Positions 21,340-32,030 of a stretch of 64,000 nucleotides of DNA are shown in pieces. Made by a program: the position numbers and the translations under genes. The stretch's first letter is position 1; the number at the start of each line of letters is the position of its first letter. The notes under the pieces were generated by a model, which saw only the letters and a list, made by a program, of their open reading frames with translations, ran no database searches and was not told the origin of the DNA. The stretch spans positions 278,581,524 through 278,645,523 of the forward strand of contig NC_080540.1 of assembly GCF_028640845.1 (NCBI RefSeq), read 5' to 3'. Source of the DNA: Ahaetulla prasina. Lineage: Eukaryota > Chordata > Lepidosauria > Squamata > Colubridae.

Positions 21340-21985
21340 CTACCAATCGTCACAAATGCAGTTGCATTTGTCTGCCTTCAAGTCACTTTGTGATCCTCGC
21401 AGACATCCTGAAATAGTCACTGCAGTTTTCTTGGAAAGATTATGGGAGATAATTTTCCACTGCCTTCTTCCTAGGGCTGAGAGTGACAGGCCCAAAATCA
21501 CCCGTCTGGCTTTGTACCCAAGGTGAGACTAGAACTCAGGGGCTCCAGGTGTCAGGGTTCCAAGTAACAGACCCAATGAAATCAAAACTCTGAGACCCGG
21601 AATTTCCTCAAAGTAAGAATTAATTAGGAATGCCATACTGGCACAGCTGGTGAAAACCTGTCTCTGAAGGACCCCACCCAAATCAAAACCCAAAGTTCTT
21701 GCTCCCAGGTCACATGTCCATCACATGGTCCAATCAGGTCACGGTTCTCCTTCAGCTGCCTTTGGCCCACGCCCTCCAAACACCGGTAGGGACACCCTTG
21801 GCTCCCACAGGAAGAATGTTATTTTGGCTACAATTCCCCCAGTTATCTCTATCTCCCCCACTTACATTGCCACAGCAGCAACCGGGCTTGCTGTGGCAGT
21901 CCTGAAGACTTCCAAAATGGTTCCAGGGCTGACACCAGATTTCTAGCCTAATGCCTTAACCACTACACCAAATCATCTTCTAATG
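21340..21985 (-). mobile_element. tRNA-derived SINE (type D) split by a solo LTR
   Basis: On the minus strand it starts gatttggtgtagtggttaag, a tRNA-like A box with the TGGTTAAG signature. After the LTR it continues with gagttctagtctcacctt (B-box-like region) and a body with gggcctgtcactctcagcc. A squamate SINE with a nested insertion at 21550-21934. Confidence 0.75.
21550..21934 (-). mobile_element. Solo LTR (TGTCAGGG family), 385 bp
   Basis: Termini TGTCAGGGTTCC and GGGCTGACA, with a near 5 bp duplication ccagg/ccaga. Matches the LTRs at 48923-49305 and 25842-26753. The sense strand is minus, judged by the polyadenylation-like region of the 26 kb copy. Confidence 0.82.
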
Positions 21986-22354
21986 AAAACATTATTATAC
22001 TGTAGTACATTTCACTACTTTCTGATTCATCAGACATGGACATTTCTGATATTACCAATGATTTATTTATCTAAAGTTTCATGTCCTATCTTTCTCTGAT
22101 TAAAAAAAGCCCCGTAACCTACATGTTTGTCATCCCCAATTAAAATTAAAACCTAAATAATTATCTATTGTATACATTTTGTTTCATTTCATTATGAAAC
22201 AAACAGAATATTAGGTTATATCATTTTGCATTTGCAACTAAGCGCAAGTCACCAAACAGTAGTCTCTAAAAAAAAAATTAAATCCCAGATTTCTACATAT
22301 TAAATCAAATATTCTATTTACTATAGTGCACCTGTTTCTATAGTTTCCCAAAAG

Positions 22355-22582
22355 CACATAATCTATGGAGAGATTCAACCTGGAAATAAGGAGAAATTTT
22401 CTGACAGTGAGAGTAATCAACCAATGGAACAAAAGTGCCTTTGGAAGTTGTGGGAGCTTCATCACTGGAAGCTTTCAAGAAGAGACTGGACTGCCATCTG
22501 TCAAAAATAGTGTATGGTCTGCTTGGGCTGGGGGTTGGAATAGATGACCTACAAGGTCCCTTCCAACTCTGTTAATTTGTAA
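22355..22582 (+). mobile_element. CR1 LINE 3' end
   Basis: Frame 22365-22547 reads ERFNLEIRRNFLTVRVINQW, the CR1 C-terminal block. It is followed by ggttggaatagatgacctac and aaggtcccttccaactctg, the classic CR1 3' UTR ending. Confidence 0.88.
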
Positions 22583-23354
22583 ATATGGGTAGGGTTGCAA
22601 CATTCCTTTTTAATATATTACATTCCCATATCATTATGGAAAGATGTCTAATCTGTCACTTCCAACATTTCCGATCAACATGGTTAGTCACTGGGGAACA
22701 TGAAAAAGATTAGTGATTCTTCATAGTGATTTCAGTCTAGCAAATGCCACCAAATTAACATATTTACAGGATCAAATCAATGAAACTTTCTTCCATGTAG
22801 ATCCATATTAGCATGATTACATTCATTTGAAAAAAAAAATTCATGGGATATTGGGTTAAAAATTTGGCCAGGGGTGTTCACAGGACACTATAAAAAAAGG
22901 AGGTCACAATGACATAGTTGAAGCTCTGCCCATTTTTAAAGTGTAATACAAAAACAGATGAAGTTTCAGTCATATCATCTTGACTGCTATCTTTATTTTT
23001 TTTATTATTATATCTAATAGTTTTTGACCAATTACCATTCCAGTGTTAAAAGGGCCAGTAATATATAGTGCGAAATGGGAAACTCAAATGAGCTTTTCAA
23101 TTTGACTGTAAAACCATGTTCTGATTTAACTAACTTTTGTTGATTCTGTTAAAATTTTGGCACATTCTGCATATCAAATACACTATTTTATGTTGCTCTC
23201 AAACTGAACGGCACAGAGATGTTCTGCAAGTTGCTCACGTTTTCTTTTCTTTCTAAATGTATTAACAGATTTTCTTTGACTCATTTATCTGTTGGTTCAA
23301 ATGTTGCATAGGTTTTAACAAAGCCTTTTTTAGTTGAAGACTGCATACACTTAC
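22583..23354. other. EGFLAM intron, no recognised element
   Basis: AT-rich intron next to the first laminin G-1 exon. Nothing recognised. Confidence 0.4.
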
Positions 23355-23455
23355 CATAAATTCAACAGTAATTTGGAATGTCTGATAGGAATTCTTAAGA
23401 GGCTCAAAGGAGACATAGGAATATCCAAAGAATTGAGGATACTGAATATTAATAT
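23355..23455 (-). CDS. EGFLAM: EGFLAM exon: start of laminin G domain 1
   Basis: 101 nt, acceptor TTCAG/ATATTAAT and donor TTTATG/GTAAGT, entering at phase 1 and leaving at phase 0. Translation: (D)[19 protein letters not shown], then [14 protein letters not shown]. It joins the EGF-1 exon (ending SCSE plus one base) to the duplicated exon. The Y-P-Q-F-F-G strand is typical of pikachurin laminin G-1. A foldback element starts only about 70 bp upstream of its acceptor (23527). Confidence 0.95.
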
Positions 23456-23526
23456 CTGAAAGTCAATAACAAAAATATTGCTTAGCAGTTAATCATCGAA
23501 TAACAGACTGTAGTCCAGGTCATGGT

Positions 23527-24171
23527 TGTCCCAAAGGTGCTTTTTCAGGAGGCAACTGGACTTCCTTGTTTTTTCTTTGAAGACATTTCGCTTCTTATCC
23601 AAGAAGCTTCTTCTGTCAATATCAATATATATGTGTATGAGAGTTCATGACTGGGATAGACATGGCAACAGGTCAGCCATTGGGGACTGGCTGGAATAGG
23701 ACATGGTAACAAGGTCAGCCAATGTATAGGCAGAGCAACTAAGTCAGCTGTTTGGTAGCTGAAACAGCTTGGAGCTTGCGCATGGCTTAGGTTAACTAAT
23801 ATGTATAAATATAAGTTGTGTGCTCCTATTATTGTCCTTCCTTCTGTTAACTGTGCTTCTTTGATTATGCTTTTGATTCTGAGAACTGCTCTTGGTATTG
23901 TATATATGTCTCATGTATATTTATGTATATAAAGAAGTTTCTTATTTAATGAATCCTGCTACATCAGTCATCTGTGTGTGGTTCCTGGATGTGATTTCTG
24001 CAACAAATTCTGAAAATATTTATTATCAATATTATTCTCCAATATTTATATTGGAGAAGAAGACTTCACTGTCCTGTCAGAGCTGAAGGAGCTTCTTGGA
24101 TGAGAAGCTAAATGTCTTCAAAGAAAAAACAAGAAAGTCCAGTTGCCTCCTGAAAAAGCACCTTTGGGACA
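23527..24171. mobile_element. Foldback element with about 90 bp inverted arms
   Basis: The left arm (23527-23616), tgtcccaaaggtgctttttc onward, and right arm (24083-24171) are near-perfect inverted copies. The loop (23620-24060) looks like an inserted LTR or other element (TATAAATA at 23806, several ATATATG runs). The direct repeat aataacaga lies on both sides (about 23492 and 24175), but the left one is about 30 bp from the arm. Confidence 0.75.
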
Positions 24172-24392
24172 TCAAATAACAGAATCAATTTTAAACATTA
24201 GATCACAATACAATCTTGGTACATTTAGCATTAAATTTTAACAGTCACAGCCAACTGCTTAAATTTTCCTAACTGGTCCCTTCATGCCAAAAGTTTGAAG
24301 AATCACATATTTTCCCCATCTTTTTGTTCTAAGTGTAATTTTAAGAACAACAGCTTCAGTCCGTTCCTCATTCAAATGTCAAACCTTCAATG

Positions 24393-24642
24393 CAGGTGTG
24401 AAATGCTCCCTTTTGGACCGGATCGCGCAATCCGGTAGCGATCATGGCCGGTGGTTCGGCGATCCGGTAGCAATGGCAGAGCAAAGCTCCGCTTGCCTGC
24501 CCAGGTGTCATTAACCAGGAAGTAATGTGTTTTTTATCTTTTGCGCACGTGCAGAAGTTTTTGTGCATGTGCAAAAGTTCGGAACTGCACGTGGCACGTG
24601 TACTTCCGAACCAGTAAGGAAGGTAAGTAGATTTCACCCCTG
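24393..24642. mobile_element. hAT MITE (family A)
   Basis: Starts CAGGTGTGAAATGC and ends AGATTTCACCCCTG. Perfect 8 bp duplication cttcaatg (24385-24392, 24643-24650). It contains repeated ccggtagc and gcgatccgg blocks and a gtgcaaaagtt inverted region. Confidence 0.94.
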
Positions 24643-24650
24643 CTTCAATG

Positions 24651-25131
24651 CAATAGTTTACTTTAAGGAAAAAAGTGCATGGCAAAATCATAATATATGG
24701 AAAGGTACTGGCAAAAGTTATGAGAATTCAGAAACAAAGCCAAGTCTGCGACACCCCAAAACTGTGACGCTGACTTTGAACATTCATAAAATAGAGGCCC
24801 TTAGAAAACTCACAATAAGAATACAATTAAAAAAAGCCATTTCTTGCTTTTTGACCTAAGCAGCTGGTCATTAAAGTTATATTGCCTCTCAAAAGGTATG
24901 CTGTTTACTCAACCTAGATAGTAGATATGAATTAAGTTCCCTCTAGGTTTTTGTGAAACCCACCATCTGCCCAAAAGCCAGCTGTGTCTTTTCCAGTTAT
25001 GGTTCTTCTATGCTTGTAAATGCACTAAAGTGTCAAATCAAATATATGAAATGCTGCTCTGGAAATCTGTCCTGAACAAAGAAATCTTCAGAATGTACAG
25101 AGAGTTACCAAAGCTTTCCAAGCAAACCAAC
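24651..25131. other. EGFLAM intron, no recognised element
   Basis: Intron downstream of the EGF-1 exon. No motif or family recognised. Confidence 0.4.
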
Positions 25132-25474
25132 CTTCTGAACAACTCTCCCCTCCTTTGCCAAGGTTGCAGTGGCAACGAGAGCCGCTCCGCTCATAATCAT
25201 TGATGCAAAAGCTGTTGGTGGAGCAGATGGTTTCATCACAGGACTGATCAGATTGTCGTACAACTGAAGTCCCGCTGTTCCTCCTGATGGCCTTAGCGGT
25301 AATGCTGGAAGGGATTGTAGCGCGTGGTAGGAATGTAGTTGTTGCCATAGAAGTGACAGGATATGTAGTAGGTGAAAGCAGCCCGGAAAGGAGTTCTGCA
25401 TTAGATCCTTGTATTAGGTTGGTTTCAAGCAAAAAATTTGTATTGTCTCCTTTGCTGGTAGGAAGTGGTTTGAG
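25132..25474 (-). CDS. EGFLAM: EGFLAM exon: Ser/Thr-rich linker and EGF-like domain 1
   Basis: 343 nt, acceptor CATTAG/CTCAAACC and donor CAGAAG/GTTGGT (a weaker donor), phase 0 in and phase 1 out. It begins LKPLPTSKGDNTNF, runs through a Ser/Thr-rich linker (SPTTYPVTSMATTTF) and ends with an EGF-like module (CDETICSTNSFCINDY, then SRCHCNLGKGGESCSE). The six cysteines are all present. The linker is a likely site of O-glycosylation, as expected for a secreted matrix protein; that part is inference. Its length and sequence follow vertebrate pikachurin, with the linker diverged and the EGF module conserved. Confidence 0.95.
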
Positions 25475-25841
25475 CTAATGAAAAATTCATTAAAAAACAT
25501 GTTCAGTAAGGCCAAAGCTCGATACTGCAGTTCTTTCAGCGAAATGTTAATCATGAGTAGGATAATGATATGCAATAATTATTCAAACTGATATGATAGC
25601 AGTAGAATGATTTGCTGCCAAACGTCTAGGATAGGAGCCTCCTACTGTGTCATCTCTTAAGGAGAAGAAAGCTTTAATTACTTTGAGCCAGAATACTGAC
25701 TAAGTGTTAATCTTCACATCCTCCTAACCATAATTGAAATACGTTCTGGTAATTATTTTTATATGACATGGCTCATGACATTGCCTTTATTCCACGGTTT
25801 AAACACCTTCTCCTCCAATCACTGGGGCACTGGATTTCATA

Positions 25842-26753
25842 GCTGTCTTGGCCGGGACTGCAGAAGAGAGAAACACTTGGCTTTCATAGACATATTGGCC
25901 ACACTGAAGCCTCCAAGATGGCCTCAGTCAGGGAGAGGAGACTAAAGATAGCTGGGGTTTTGTAGCAAAACAAAATACTGTATTTTTTGGAGTATGAGAT
26001 GCACCGGAGTATAAGACGCACCTTAGTTTTTGGGGAGGAAAATAAGAAAAAAGCAGATTGGCGGGTGGATCACCTCCCAGAATACCCCCAATCAGCTGTT
26101 CCCAGAGGTGAATTTTAGCATCAAGTTTGTTGGTCGTGAGCTCTGTGCCTTGCTTTTTTTTTCAGCCTCTGAAACCTCTGTGTCAGAGGCTTTTTTTTCT
26201 GCCTCTGAAACTTCTGAAACTCAGTTTCTGAAAAAAACTTTTTTTCCTGCCTCTGAAAGCCTCTGAAACAGAGGTTCAGAAAAACAGCAAAGTTTCAGAG
26301 GCTTTTTTTCTGAAGCACTGTTTGGAGGCTTTTTTTCTGAAGTTTCCTTTCAGAGGCTTTTTTCAGCCTCTGAAACCTCCATTTGAGAGCCTGGGCAGGG
26401 CTACAGTATAAGACGCACTCAGATTTTCACTCTCTTTTTGGGGGGGAAATGTTACGTTTTATACTCCAAAAAATATGGTGTTTCTCCTGAGAACCAAGGA
26501 CATTCCCATGGGTGGCTGAAAAGAGGAGGAGTGAAGTTTCCAAACAACAGGACAGCACCTTGATTGGAACATGTGACTGTTTGGGAAAGGGGGGAAAAAA
26601 CTTAACTTTTAATTAGGTGTAAACCACGGGAATCTTTAGAGTCGGTTTTCACCAGTCTGTGCCAGTATGATATGTCCAATAAATCTGTTCTTTGAGGAAC
26701 CTGCTTGCCTCAGAGTTCTGTTTGCTATGGGTGTATTATTTGGAACTCTGACA
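25842..26753 (+). mobile_element. Solo LTR (TGTCAGGG family) split by a TIR element
   Basis: The right part (26480-26753) has cagtctgtgccagtatg, an AATAAA at 26680 and the end TTTGGAACTCTGACA. The left part (to about 25980) has the agatagctggggttttgtagc block. Both match the reverse complement of 21550-21934. The 5' terminus is eroded and its position is a guess. Confidence 0.65.
25981..26475. mobile_element. TIR element (TTTTTTGGAGTAT family) with purine/pyrimidine repeats
   Basis: Starts tattttttggagtat and ends atactccaaaaaata. Inner copies of ataagacgcac occur at both ends. TA at each edge suggests a Tc1/mariner-like insertion. The centre is a degenerate repeat of cctctgaaa and ttttttctg motifs. 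Confidence 0.75.
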
Positions 26754-27771
26754 CATATCTGACTACGTAATGCCTGATCAGTGTTTTCTCAAAAGCTTTT
26801 GAAGAAGACACACTTCATATACACCAGTTTAGCAAATTTTTTTGAAATAACATTTTAATGTTCTTTTTAAAAACATGGGGCTTTTGAGAGAGCATTAGGT
26901 CTGTGTTAGACATGAGAAAGAGATCAGGTATACATTGCTGGTTTTGTCCCCAGTGAGTATGTTTTCCATTATGTCACTTGTTTTCATACACCCGTGAGAT
27001 CTGTTCTCCTTAATTGTTAAATCCTTTAATCCTTTACTGCTTTAAAGTTTAAGGACAGTATCACTTTACCAGTCTAATTATTGTGACAGAATAGGACTCA
27101 GCAACTTGGGCTACATATTTCTGTCGGTTAAAGAAGTGATGGATATAATACTTCAGTGTGGTCTACTGAGTGTGATTTTAAAAAGCTGAAATTATTGCAG
27201 GGTTTTTTTTTTATTCCCAAGAAACATAAGCAACAGCAGTAAGGGAAGGAGTATCCTTTCTTACAAAACACAATAACTTTGAATCATCTCTTGATCTGAC
27301 TGAAGAGATATAGCTCAGGAAAACACGCGCCTGTAAAAAGCCATATGCTCCTGCCATAATATCTCTATTCAAAGCATCTCATACAGCAAGCATGGGAAAT
27401 ATTTTTGTCCAAGATTTTGAAATGACAGTGCCAACAGAACACTGTTTTTTTTTCCACTCAGTGTAAAGCAGTTTCTCACATCTCCCTTATCCTATCGTAA
27501 ATCACCTCCCATGGTTGTGAAGTTTGGCCTGTCCTTCAGGAATATTACGATAAGGTAACAGTCTATTCATATTTTCTCTGAATGAATAGGGAGAGCGGAA
27601 ATCGGGATGCTATCTGCAGTCTCTAACTTTGGAGTGAAAATGTTTTGGAATACAAAGCTAACCTGAATTTTTTCAAAATACTTTTATTTTTCCTGATAGT
27701 TTTCTTTTTCTTACAAACCCCATCCCCCAAAAACGGCACTTGGTACACTTTTCTTTACATATTTTTCTTTA
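26754..27771. other. EGFLAM intron, no recognised element
   Basis: No repeat family or coding motif recognised. Confidence 0.4.
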
Positions 27772-28158
27772 TACAGGTACACCTCAATTGAGCCCAACGT
27801 TTCTATTGCTAAGTAAGACATTCGTTAAGAGAATTTTGCCCCATTTTATGACTTTTCTTGCCACCGGTGTTAAATGAATCACTGCATTTGTTAAGTTAGT
27901 CACACGTTTCTTAAGTCAATCTGGCTTTCCCTTTGACTTTGCTTGTCAGAAGGGTCACAAAAGGGGATCACATGACTCTGGGACACTGTAACCATAATAA
28001 ATGTGAGCCAGTTGCTGAACATCTGAATTTTGATCATGGGACCATGGGATGCTACGACGGCTGTAAGTGTGAAAAACGGTCATAAGTCACTTTTTTCAGT
28101 GGTAGTGTAACTTTGAATAGTCACTAAATGAACTGTTGTACGTCAAGGACTACCTATA
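27772..28158 (+). mobile_element. Mariner-like MITE (CAGGTAGTCC family)
   Basis: Left end tacaggtacacctcaattga, right end gtcaaggactaccta, inverted repeats with TA at the edges. Interior gctaagtaagacattcgtta and ggggatcacatgac are shared with 51185-53070 and 56607-57047. Confidence 0.8.
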
Positions 28159-28578
28159 TTTAAATGATGGCCAACCATCTAATGAAAGAAGGTCTTTGAT
28201 GCAAATAACAAAACCTATAAAGTCCAAGTAGGTTAGCAACCAAGCCAACAACTCAACAGTGCCAATGGAAAAGTGTCCTCTACTACACCTGAAGGTAACA
28301 CACTACCTTAAGGTGTCCCAAATCAGGCTGTTCTTGCCTCTGGAGTCTTGATATTGTTCCTGCCCCATTAGCATCCTTCACCTCAGTTTACTGCCTCATT
28401 CTGTCTAATGACAGAGGTGGCCTGTATAGCTGCCACCTACTGCACTACTGCAATTTTAAAAATATGGGGGAAAAAAGAATAATTTATTTCTTCCTCTACT
28501 AACAGTGAGTTTCTTCAGCACCTAGAAAGGGGAGGACAATTTTGAGGTACTTTTGATTGAAATAAAGTCAGTATAAAT
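28159..28578. other. EGFLAM intron, no recognised element
   Basis: Nothing recognised. Confidence 0.4.
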
Positions 28579-28898
28579 CGGGGATGTCAAAATCGAGGCC
28601 TGTGGACCAGAACCGGCCTTGCGATGTGGTCAGATGCAGCCCACAGGGCCATCCTGGAAAATGTAAGGGGCCAGCCCATGCCACTTCAGCTCGATTTACC
28701 CGTGCTGCTTCAGTCTGGTCTACTGAGTGCAAAGAGGAAATATGCCAGGAGTGTGGAGAGTGATGTCAAGCTGGCCACACTCACCCAGTCGGCCACACCC
28801 CATGAGCGGTGTTAAGCTGGCAATGCCCACCCAGCCAGCCCCCGAGGTCAACCACAGCCCTGATGCAGGCCTCAATGAAATTGAGTTTGACATCCCTG
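28579..28898. mobile_element. hAT MITE (family C)
   Basis: Starts CGGGGATGTCAAAATCG and ends GAGTTTGACATCCCTG. Perfect 8 bp duplication gtataaat (28571-28578, 28899-28906). Confidence 0.92.
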
Positions 28899-29241
28899 GT
28901 ATAAATGAAACAGAAGTTATGCAAAAGGCAAGGTTCAGTTGCGTAAAGGAAAACTCTGCTCAGCTTCCCTTTGAAGCAATTATTCTCTTCCCCCTCATTC
29001 ATTTTGTTTCAGTGAAAACAAATATGTTTGAGGGGGGAAAAAATCAAAGGCTTCAGAGGATCAGAGAAGGAAGAAAATGTTCAGACTGAGTCAAATGCAA
29101 ACAAATACTTAATATACTGTAGCCTCAGAGCATATATTTGTCAATAGACTCATATTTGATCTCTATTTAGGTATTCTTGTTTAAACACTGCACTGAAAAT
29201 GTTAAGCATCCAAAATGCCAGGGTGAGACATAGGGATGTAC

Positions 29242-29357
29242 CTCATCGATATAAATGTCATAGTCTGAATCATCAATGTCAATTCCATCATCATCACCAT
29301 TTCCAGACTCAGTCATGTATGGATGTCCGTAGCTTCCGCTCCCTAACACTTCTGGGT
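29242..29357 (-). CDS. EGFLAM: EGFLAM exon: acidic linker after fibronectin III-2
   Basis: 116 nt, acceptor TTCTCAG/ACCCAGAA and donor GATGAG/GTACAT, phase 1 in and phase 0 out. Translation: (Y)PEVLGSGSYGHPYMTES, then GNGDDDGIDIDDSDYDIYID and E. It is a strongly acidic segment with eleven Asp, matching in position and character the acidic linker of vertebrate pikachurin (S-G-x-Y-G and a D/E run). With the donor I chose for the previous exon the junction codon is Tyr, where mammals have Cys. The intron upstream has a large AATAG/CAATAG array starting about 110 bp from this acceptor. Confidence 0.92.
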
Positions 29358-29467
29358 CTGAGAAGATAAAACTGGCATAGTCACAAATGTGTGTTTTTGA
29401 TATAGCGTCATTTTCATATAAGGTAAATGCAGTAAAACTGGCATTTTTTGAGAAATGTCTTTGGCAA

Positions 29468-29535
29468 ATGAATAGAATAGAATAGAATAGAATAGAATAG
29501 AATAGAATAGAATAGAATAGAATAGAATAGAATAG
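29468..29535. repeat. (AATAG)n microsatellite
   Basis: About 13 uninterrupted 5 bp units. It is continuous with the 6 bp array on its right. Confidence 0.95.
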
Positions 29536-29600
29536 CAATAGCAATAGCAATAGCAATAGCAATAGCAATAGCAATAGCAATAGCAATAGCAATAGCAATA
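29536..29600. repeat. (CAATAG)n microsatellite, SINE tail
   Basis: About 10 units. It is the expanded (GCTATT)n tail of the minus-strand SINE at 29546-29815. Confidence 0.95.
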
Positions 29601-29815
29601 TCACTTAGACTTATATACTGCTTCATAGTGCTTACAGGCCTCTCTAAGTGGTTTACGGAGTCAGCATATTGCCCCCAACAATCTAGGTCCTCAGCAGGAT
29701 GGAAGGCTGATTCAACCTTGAGCTGGTGAGATTCGAACTGCCAAACTGCTGGCAGCCTGCAGTCAGCAGAGGTAGCCTGCAGTACTGAATTCTAACCACT
29801 GTGCCATCATGGTGA
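29546..29815 (-). mobile_element. SINE (type B), full length
   Basis: Minus strand. Head near 29815 (cactgtgccatcatgg is the reverse of the tRNA-like head), then the aatctaggtcctcag body and the tail tccctaag-type hairpin with expanded repeats. Confidence 0.87.
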
Positions 29816-29819
29816 ATAG

Positions 29820-30449
29820 AGTAGAGTAGAACAGAATAGAATATAGAACTTTATCGTCACTTTAAATGTACACTAATCAGCATACATTAAAATGAAATTT
29901 GTTGCATTCAGCTCTCAAAAAATAATCATTATGCACATACCCACATACACACACATATATGACACAGAAAAACATCACAGTCTAGTTCGGATGTATACAG
30001 GGCAAAAAAAAGAAAAAGAATCCTGCAAATTTACAAGATGGATGGCATAAGCAACAAAGCTGATACAGAATCTAGTAATCCTGCTGTAAGTACTTTGAAA
30101 CCTTCTCCCAGAGGGGAGCAAAAGAAAGAGGCTGTGAAGTGGGTATGTGAAATGGGTGTGTGGGGTCTCTAACAATACTTCAAGCTCTAAACACACAGCG
30201 CTTATAAGCAATATCCTGAATATCGGGAAGCGAGCGTCCTATAATCTTCTCAGCTGTCCTCACCACTCTCTGTATGGACTTTCTCTCTGAGGCACTGCAA
30301 CCACCAAACCAAACGGTGATGCAGTTTGTTAAAACACTCTGAATTGTGCCTCTGTAAAAAGTAGCCAGGACAGAAGGAGAAAGATGTGCTCTTCTCATCC
30401 GATGCAGGAAATGCAGACACCGATTTGTATGCTTCACTAAATAGTGCAT
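29820..30449 (-). mobile_element. Snake1/L3-like LINE, 3' part (second subfamily)
   Basis: Frame 30180-30449 reads HRMRRAHLSPSVLATFYRGT, ITVWFGGCSASERKSIQRVV and RTAEKIIGRSLPDIQDI. These are the same motifs as in 32095-32754 (FYRGIIESV, ITVWFGSATQQEK, RTAEKII), but diverged. The 3' UTR at 29830-29960 (actttatcgtcactttaaat) is shared with the LINE at 51397-52870. Confidence 0.82.
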
Positions 30450-30860
30450 AATTCTTACTTCATAATACCAAACATTGGCAAAATTAACTTTAATTTAATT
30501 GTGGGAACAAAGAAGTTCCACATACGATTCCAGAAAACAATAATTATTCTAGTCTATAACAAATAAGAGATTTACATAGTGGAAATGAAAGTCAATTCAA
30601 TATATTCTTTTGGATGAAAAGTTGTACATTAGAATTCAGATATATATTTTTGTCAAATATGAATATAATTTATGAATCATGAAAATTGTATTCCACAAAA
30701 CTGGTCCCTGATATCAAAAATATTGGCTTAGCATTTATGCAGTGATTTTTTGTAAAAATGTGGCACTTTGTCCTTATCCAGTTTGTGAATAAAGATAAAG
30801 ATTGTGTTATTTTTGGGCGTTATTGAAATACAAGTTTTTATCTTTTTGCATCCTTTATAT
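30450..30860. other. EGFLAM intron, no recognised element
   Basis: AT-rich; nothing recognised. Confidence 0.4.
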
Positions 30861-30964
30861 CAGGGGTCTCCAACCTTGGCAACTTTAAGACTTGTGGACT
30901 TCAACTCCCAACTCTGGGAGTTGAAATCCACAAGTCTTAAAGTTGCCAAGGTTGGAGACCCCTG
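30861..30964. mobile_element. hAT foldback MITE (family B)
   Basis: Starts CAGGGGTCTCCAACC, ends GTTGGAGACCCCTG, with arms separated by only a few bases. Perfect 8 bp duplication ctttatat (30853-30860, 30965-30972). Confidence 0.95.
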
Positions 30965-30972
30965 CTTTATAT

Positions 30973-31776
30973 TATTATTATTTAAAATGGCTTTTTGTAT
31001 TTTCCTCTCCTTGTTCAGTTCTGTTGTTTTGTGGTTTTCTTTAAAGCTGATTCTTTAAAATGGATATAGATAATATTGCATTCCCAATATTACAAATACT
31101 TTATGAGCCTAACAGAGCTCTCCTAGGAAAGTGTATTTCATTCTAGAATTATCAAATGTTTTAAAAGGGCCATGAAGGACATCCCTTGGCTCACTCGAAC
31201 TTATTTTTGTACAGATCTTCACTGTGCAATGAAGATTAGCACTTTTAAGGCACACCTCCATCTGTGTAGTCCTATAGCCATAATTAAGGATGGGGAGGGG
31301 ACGGACTCTACAGAAGGTATTGAGAAAAAAAACCCCACACATTCCATTCTAACAACTATTAAGGGTTCTGTTAATTAATCCAGTTCTAACAAGTAAGAAC
31401 CCGGTTAAGCCTTTTGCTGTTGCTAATTTAAGTGGTAACTCAGTTCAGGAACTTCAAAAAGTTCTGAAGCTACCTTATGGAAGAGTTAATATCAGAAATT
31501 AGTCATATTTGAAAAGTAGCTGAATTCTTGGTCTACACAAGGAGATTCTGTCTAATGGCTGTAACAAAATGAAAATAAGTGTCTCAGCATCCAGTGACTA
31601 ACTTGTTGGCCTTGGGAGTGGAAACATTAGTGTTACTAATTAGTTTTACTAAACCACTAGATATGTGTAACAGCCCTGCTATGCTTGTGTCCTGTAGCAT
31701 CTGTCACCAAATAAAGTTTATCCCATATACTAGAAAGTGTGCTCCCCAAAGTATTTTACTTTCATTGCTATTAAGA
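30973..31776. other. EGFLAM intron, no recognised element
   Basis: No coding motif or dispersed family recognised. Confidence 0.4.
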
Positions 31777-32030
31777 GCCATGGTGGCACAGTGGTTAGAT
31801 TCTAGGTTCTATCAAATCGCAAGATCTAAAATGGACAGCTAACATCAAAAACATCATTAGAAAAGGACAACAAAGAATGTTCTTTCTGCGCCAACTCAGG
31901 AAGCTCAAACTCAGCCTTCCATCCTTCCAAAGTGGGTAAAATGAGGACCCAGATTGTTGGGAGCAATATGCTGTAAACCGCTTAGAGAGAGTTGTGAACC
32001 AGTATATAAGTGTAAGTGCTATTGCTAGTA
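31777..32030 (+). mobile_element. Chimeric SINE (type B) with an embedded LINE segment
   Basis: The head, agccatggtggcacagtggt (31778-31797), then a 110 bp piece (31798-31910) almost identical to LINE positions 32302-32408 (ctaggttctatc through aagctcaaac), then the normal SINE 3' half (cagccttccatccttcc, aaaatgaggacccag, tail ctattgct). The next base starts the LINE itself. Confidence 0.88.

Noticed and set aside
23620..24060. Loop of the foldback element as a solo LTR
   Set aside because: A TATA-like box and TG...CA ends are possible, but I could not find a matching 4-6 bp duplication, so I left it inside the foldback entry.
29167..29604. 145-codon open frame with a poly-Leu start and (SILFY)-type repeats
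   Set aside because: The Leu and SILFY runs are translations of the CAATAG and AATAG microsatellites. Only the 29242-29357 part is a real exon.
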